Positions 61,486-64,000 of a stretch of DNA of 64,000 bases are shown one piece after another. The notes below the pieces were generated by a model. It had not been told where the DNA came from, searched no databases, and saw only the letters and a program-made list of their open reading frames with translations. The DNA comes from Phenylobacterium koreense (lineage in GTDB: Bacteria; Pseudomonadota; Alphaproteobacteria; Caulobacterales; Caulobacteraceae). The DNA is taken from contig NZ_JBEPLU010000002.1 in assembly GCF_040545335.1 (NCBI RefSeq), positions 186,001 to 250,000 on the forward strand. The letters run 5' to 3'. Each line of letters starts with the position of its first letter. Position 1 is the stretch's first letter. Both the position numbers and the translations under genes were made by a program.

Positions 61486-62148
61486 ATGGAGACGGCGATA
61501 TTGCTGCTGCTGATTGGCGTCGGCGGCGGATTCTATTTCAGGGGGCTGCGCGCCAAAGCCGCGGCCGCCAGGGCCGAGCAACATGCGGCCGCGCTCGAAC
61601 GAGAGATCGCGAGCCTTCGCCAGGAAATTGTCGCGCTGCATGATATTGAAGCGCGACGGCTCGAAGGGCTTGCCAGCCGCAAGCGCTATTTCGAGGAGAA
61701 TGATGTTACCGACATCGAGAACCAGATCAGATTCATCGGTCAGGCCGAGTTGCGGGCCGTTCGTCCCGTCAACAAAGAGGCCGTTCGTGTTCTCTACGCG
61801 CTCGATGAATGGATCGCCGCCAATCAGCCCGACTGGCGGATGTCGTTCGAGGTCTCCATGGGCGCCTTCATCAAGACCGCCGCCTATGACCCCGACGATC
61901 GTGTGTTGCAGGCCGCATTCAGTTCTTACAACAGCAAGCGCGTCGATTTCTTGCTGATCGACAGGTTCGGACAGCCCATGCTGGCCGTGGAGTATCATGG
62001 CACTGGCCACGATCTCTCCAACGACGCGCCTGGCCGGATGGAGGTCAAGCGTCTGGCGCTCAGTCGCGCCGGGATTCCGCTCGTCGAGATCCCCGCAAAG
62101 GCGGCCAAGGCGAAGATCTTGGACATGATCGCTGAGACGCTCGCCTAA
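61486..62148 (+). CDS. DUF2726 domain protein, membrane-anchored and nuclease-like
   Basis: A 220-residue protein. An N-terminal hydrophobic helix (residues 3-19) and a coiled-coil-like segment (about 23-60, AARAEQHAAALEREIASLRQEIVAL) precede the DUF2726 domain. The core motif is VDFLLIDRFGQPMLAVEYHGTGHDL near residue 152, followed by KRLALSRAGIPLVEIPAKAAKAKI, resembling the D...E...K order of PD-(D/E)xK nuclease folds. Function is unknown. Parts are AT-richer than neighbours (about 45% GC at 61681-61740 by my count). The 213 bp before it (61273-61485) hold an AT-rich promoter-like region and no supported gene. Confidence 0.8.
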   Translation: METAILLLLIGVGGGFYFRGLRAKAAAARAEQHAAALEREIASLRQEIVALHDIEARRLEGLASRKRYFEENDVTDIENQIRFIGQAELRAVRPVNKEAVRVLYALDEWIAANQPDWRMSFEVSMGAFIKTAAYDPDDRVLQAAFSSYNSKRVDFLLIDRFGQPMLAVEYHGTGHDLSNDAPGRMEVKRLALSRAGIPLVEIPAKAAKAKILDMIAETLA

Positions 62149-62183
62149 GCACCCCTTGCCGGCGGCGCCAGCGGCTCGGACGA

Positions 62184-62274
62184 TGGCGGGTAGGGTGGGA
62201 TTCGAACCCACGGAAGGCTATTAACCTTCGCCGGTTTTCAAGACCGGTGCCTTAAACCGCTCGGCCACCTACCC
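62184..62274 (-). tRNA. tRNA-Ser (anticodon TGA)
   Basis: A 91-nt class II tRNA on the minus strand. Acceptor GGGTAGG (62274-62268) pairs with CCTACCC, then G and encoded CCA ending at 62184. The anticodon stem CCGGT/ACCGG encloses CTTGAAA, giving TGA, which reads UCN. The long variable arm is GAAGGTTAATAGCCTTC. The 190 bp between it and rlpA hold no gene. Confidence 0.97.
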
Positions 62275-62465
62275 GGACTGCCTGGGCCATGGCGAGCCGC
62301 TAGGTCGCCGCCAGGAGGAGGGGCCTATAGCAGGGGTCGCGCGGCGGCTCTACCCACAGCGAATGTTTAATGAAATCGCCGGCGGCGTTAACCACGCCGC
62401 AAGGCTCAGCCTGCGAACATGGTCCCAGCGCTGGGGAGCGTAGCTTTTTGAAAGAGGGGGCGGCC

Positions 62466-63446
62466 ATGTCCCGCATCCGTTCGCGTGCGCCGGTTCGCGG
62501 CGTCCTTGTGGTTCTCATGGGCGCCGGCTCGCTCGCGGCCTGCGCTACGCCCCAGCCGAAGTTCGCTTCGAAATATCCGGCGACCGGGCCGACCCCTGGC
62601 CAGATGCCGAACGGCGCCGGCGGGCGCTACAAGGTCGGCGCGCCCTACGAGGTCGCTGGCGTCTGGTACGTTCCCAAGGAGGAGCCGAACTATGACCAGG
62701 AGGGCACGGCCACCTGGTACGGCTCCGAGCATCACCTGAAGTCCACCGCCAATGGCGAGGTCTTCGACCGCTACGCCCTGTCGGCTGCCCACACGACCCT
62801 GCCGTTGCCCTCGATCGTCGAGGTGACCAATCTCGACAACGGCCGCAGCCTGCAGGTCCGGGTGAACGACCGCGGCCCCTTCAAGAACGGCGCGATCATC
62901 GACCTCTCCCAGGAGGCCGCCCGCCAGCTTGGCTTCGAACAGCAGGGCCAGGCGCGGGTAAGGGTGCGCTATGTCGGCCCGGCCACGCTCGGCGCGCCGG
63001 ACGCCGGCCTGCGGCACGCCGCCTACACGCCGAGCCCGACGCCGTCCGCCCAGCAGCCGCCGGCGAGCCCGGTTCCTTATTCGGGGCTCAACCCCGCGCC
63101 GGCGGAAGTCGCGGTCGGCTCGCAGCCGCTGGCGCCGATCGCCTCCACGCCCAGCGCCTCGGCGCCTGTTCCAGTCACCAGCGCGCCCGTCTCCGCCGGA
63201 GCAAGCAGCGGCGCCTTCCGCGTGCAGGCCGGAGCCTTCGCCGATCAGGCCAACGCCCAGCGGGTGGTCAGCCAACTCGGCGGAGACATGAACGCCACCA
63301 TCGAACCCTTCACCCGCGCCGACGGCATGACCCTCTATCGGGTGATGGTGCAGGGCTCGGCGGACGAGGGCGAGACCTGGGCGCTGCGTGACCGCGTCGC
63401 CGCCTACGGATTCACCGAGGCTCGCGTGGTGCGCCCAGGCGCCTGA
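62466..63446 (+). CDS. rlpA: RlpA family septal lipoprotein with SPOR domain
   Basis: A 326-residue lipoprotein linked to septal peptidoglycan. The signal ends in a lipobox (SLAACATPQ). The double-psi beta-barrel domain spans about residues 75-165, with GTATWYGSEHH, the SAAHTTLP histidine, and VRVNDRGPF carrying the catalytic-type aspartate. A proline/serine-rich linker follows. The C-terminal SPOR domain starts near 250 (SGAFRVQAGAFADQANAQRVVSQL) and binds denuded glycan at the septum. RlpA is a lytic transglycosylase in Pseudomonas. The ATG at 62466 follows GAAAGAGGGGG. tmk follows after 44 bp. Confidence 0.95.
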   Translation: MSRIRSRAPVRGVLVVLMGAGSLAACATPQPKFASKYPATGPTPGQMPNGAGGRYKVGAPYEVAGVWYVPKEEPNYDQEGTATWYGSEHHLKSTANGEVFDRYALSAAHTTLPLPSIVEVTNLDNGRSLQVRVNDRGPFKNGAIIDLSQEAARQLGFEQQGQARVRVRYVGPATLGAPDAGLRHAAYTPSPTPSAQQPPASPVPYSGLNPAPAEVAVGSQPLAPIASTPSASAPVPVTSAPVSAGASSGAFRVQAGAFADQANAQRVVSQLGGDMNATIEPFTRADGMTLYRVMVQGSADEGETWALRDRVAAYGFTEARVVRPGA

Positions 63447-63490
63447 CCGGCGCCACTGGACAAACGGGCCGAACCGGCCATTTTGGCCGC

Positions 63491-64000
63491 GTGACGCGCG
63501 GGCGGTTCATCACTTTCGAGGGCGGCGAAGGAGCTGGGAAGTCTACCCAGGTCCGACGCCTTGTAGCGCGCCTTGCCGCACGGGGCATCGATGTGGTGGC
63601 GACCCGCGAGCCGGGCGGCTCGCCCGGGGCCGAAGCGATTCGCAACCTGGTGCTCAAGGGTGACGCCGACCGCTGGAGCCCTGTGACCGAAACCTTGCTC
63701 ATGTACGGCGCCCGGCGCGACCATATCGAGCGGACCATCGAACCGGCCCTGGCCCGCGGCGCCTGGGTGGTCTGCGACCGCTTCGCCGATTCCACCCGCG
63801 CATATCAGGGCGCGGCCGGCGGGGTCGATCCGCAGTTCATCTCCGCCTTGGAGACCCATGTGCTCGACGGCGCCCGGCCGGATCTGACCCTGGTCTTCGA
63901 TCTGCCGGTAGATGTCGGCCTGGCCCGCGCCGAGGCCTTCGCCGCCGCCGATGGCCATGCCGAGACCCGCTTCGAATCTAAGGGCCTGGCCTTCCATGAG
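63491..64000 (+). CDS. tmk: Thymidylate kinase (partial, truncated by the window end)
   Basis: Phosphorylates dTMP to dTDP. The first 170 codons are visible without a stop, and the gene continues past the window. The GTG start begins VTRGRFITFEGGEGAGKST with the P-loop at about residues 10-17. ATREPGGSPGAEAIR near residue 37 carries the substrate-binding DR/EPGG loop. LLMYGARRDHIERTI is near 75, and the DR-F motif is in VVCDRFADSTRAYQG near 95. The family is normally about 210 residues, so about 40 are missing. Confidence 0.95.
   Translation, partial: MTRGRFITFEGGEGAGKSTQVRRLVARLAARGIDVVATREPGGSPGAEAIRNLVLKGDADRWSPVTETLLMYGARRDHIERTIEPALARGAWVVCDRFADSTRAYQGAAGGVDPQFISALETHVLDGARPDLTLVFDLPVDVGLARAEAFAAADGHAETRFESKGLAFHE

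Noticed and set aside
61323..61643. A 106-residue plus-strand frame before and inside the DUF2726 gene
   Set aside because: It overlaps the start of the DUF2726 gene in another frame, has no family content, and its second half turns Arg/Gly-rich like a shadow frame.

Overview
This window is chromosomal DNA of a high-GC alphaproteobacterium, most likely Caulobacterales/Caulobacteraceae (Caulobacter or Phenylobacterium-like). Reasons: the bamE - cytochrome bc1 chaperone - DUF177 - plsX - fabH - ihfA - merR order, a short second FtsZ, a double cold-shock-domain protein, a PopA-like REC-REC-degenerate GGDEF protein, a metal-independent KdsA with a heptose pathway (LPS), a class I PHA synthase and an NDUFS4-type complex I subunit. 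Genus is inference. I see no insertion sequences, phage genes, CRISPR arrays or rRNA operons; coding density is very high, with many 1-17 nt overlaps. The window opens just after an unidentified gene end and closes inside tmk.

Layout. 1-12 kb: exported hypothetical protein, proton pyrophosphatase hppA, bamE, then the phospholipid/fatty-acid block plsX-fabH with ihfA and a MerR regulator, tRNA-Pro(GGG), two small membrane proteins, ctaA, the rplM-rpsI ribosomal operon with promoter and terminator, argC and a GNAT acetyltransferase. 12-24 kb: exported MsrB, alpha/beta hydrolase, phaC, a lipoprotein, a four-gene run alaC-hom-glpX-recJ, a tandemly duplicated tRNA-Glu(TTC) unit, double cold-shock protein, DUF192 lipoprotein, thioesterase, and tRNA-Pro(TGG) - NDUFS4-like CDS - tRNA-Arg(TCT). 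24-36 kb: SDR, M20 peptidase, a sulfur amino acid group (metC-like lyase, sseA, cysK), an orphan amino-acid-binding lipoprotein, cfa, and the LPS inner-core genes kdsA-hldE-hldD. 36-49 kb: a DUF3089 protein that has lost its nucleophile, recG, sdhE-mfd, a DUF1453-like membrane protein with the PopA-like c-di-GMP effector, SDR, alpha-methylacyl-CoA racemase, and pstS preceded by a three-unit Pho-box-like repeat. 49-64 kb: BrkB/YihY, TusA, MFS, PPOX flavoprotein, RsuA and RsmC-like rRNA modification, a DUF6644/DUF6152 pair, LpxA-like and FtsZ-like paralogues side by side, an N-acyl-D-amino-acid deacylase with a DAACS symporter and an upstream Crp/Fnr regulator, DUF6683 and DUF2726 proteins, tRNA-Ser(TGA), rlpA and the start of tmk.

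Most of the window is core metabolism, envelope biogenesis and genome maintenance. The less ordinary material is the PopA-like effector, the FtsZ/LpxA paralogue pair, the DUF3089 pseudoenzyme candidate, the predicted N-acyl-D-amino acid scavenging operon, the tRNA-embedded CDS, and several regulatory repeats. I did not find a clearly novel multi-gene system. Family assignments come from reading the sequence and remembered family motifs; no database search was run.
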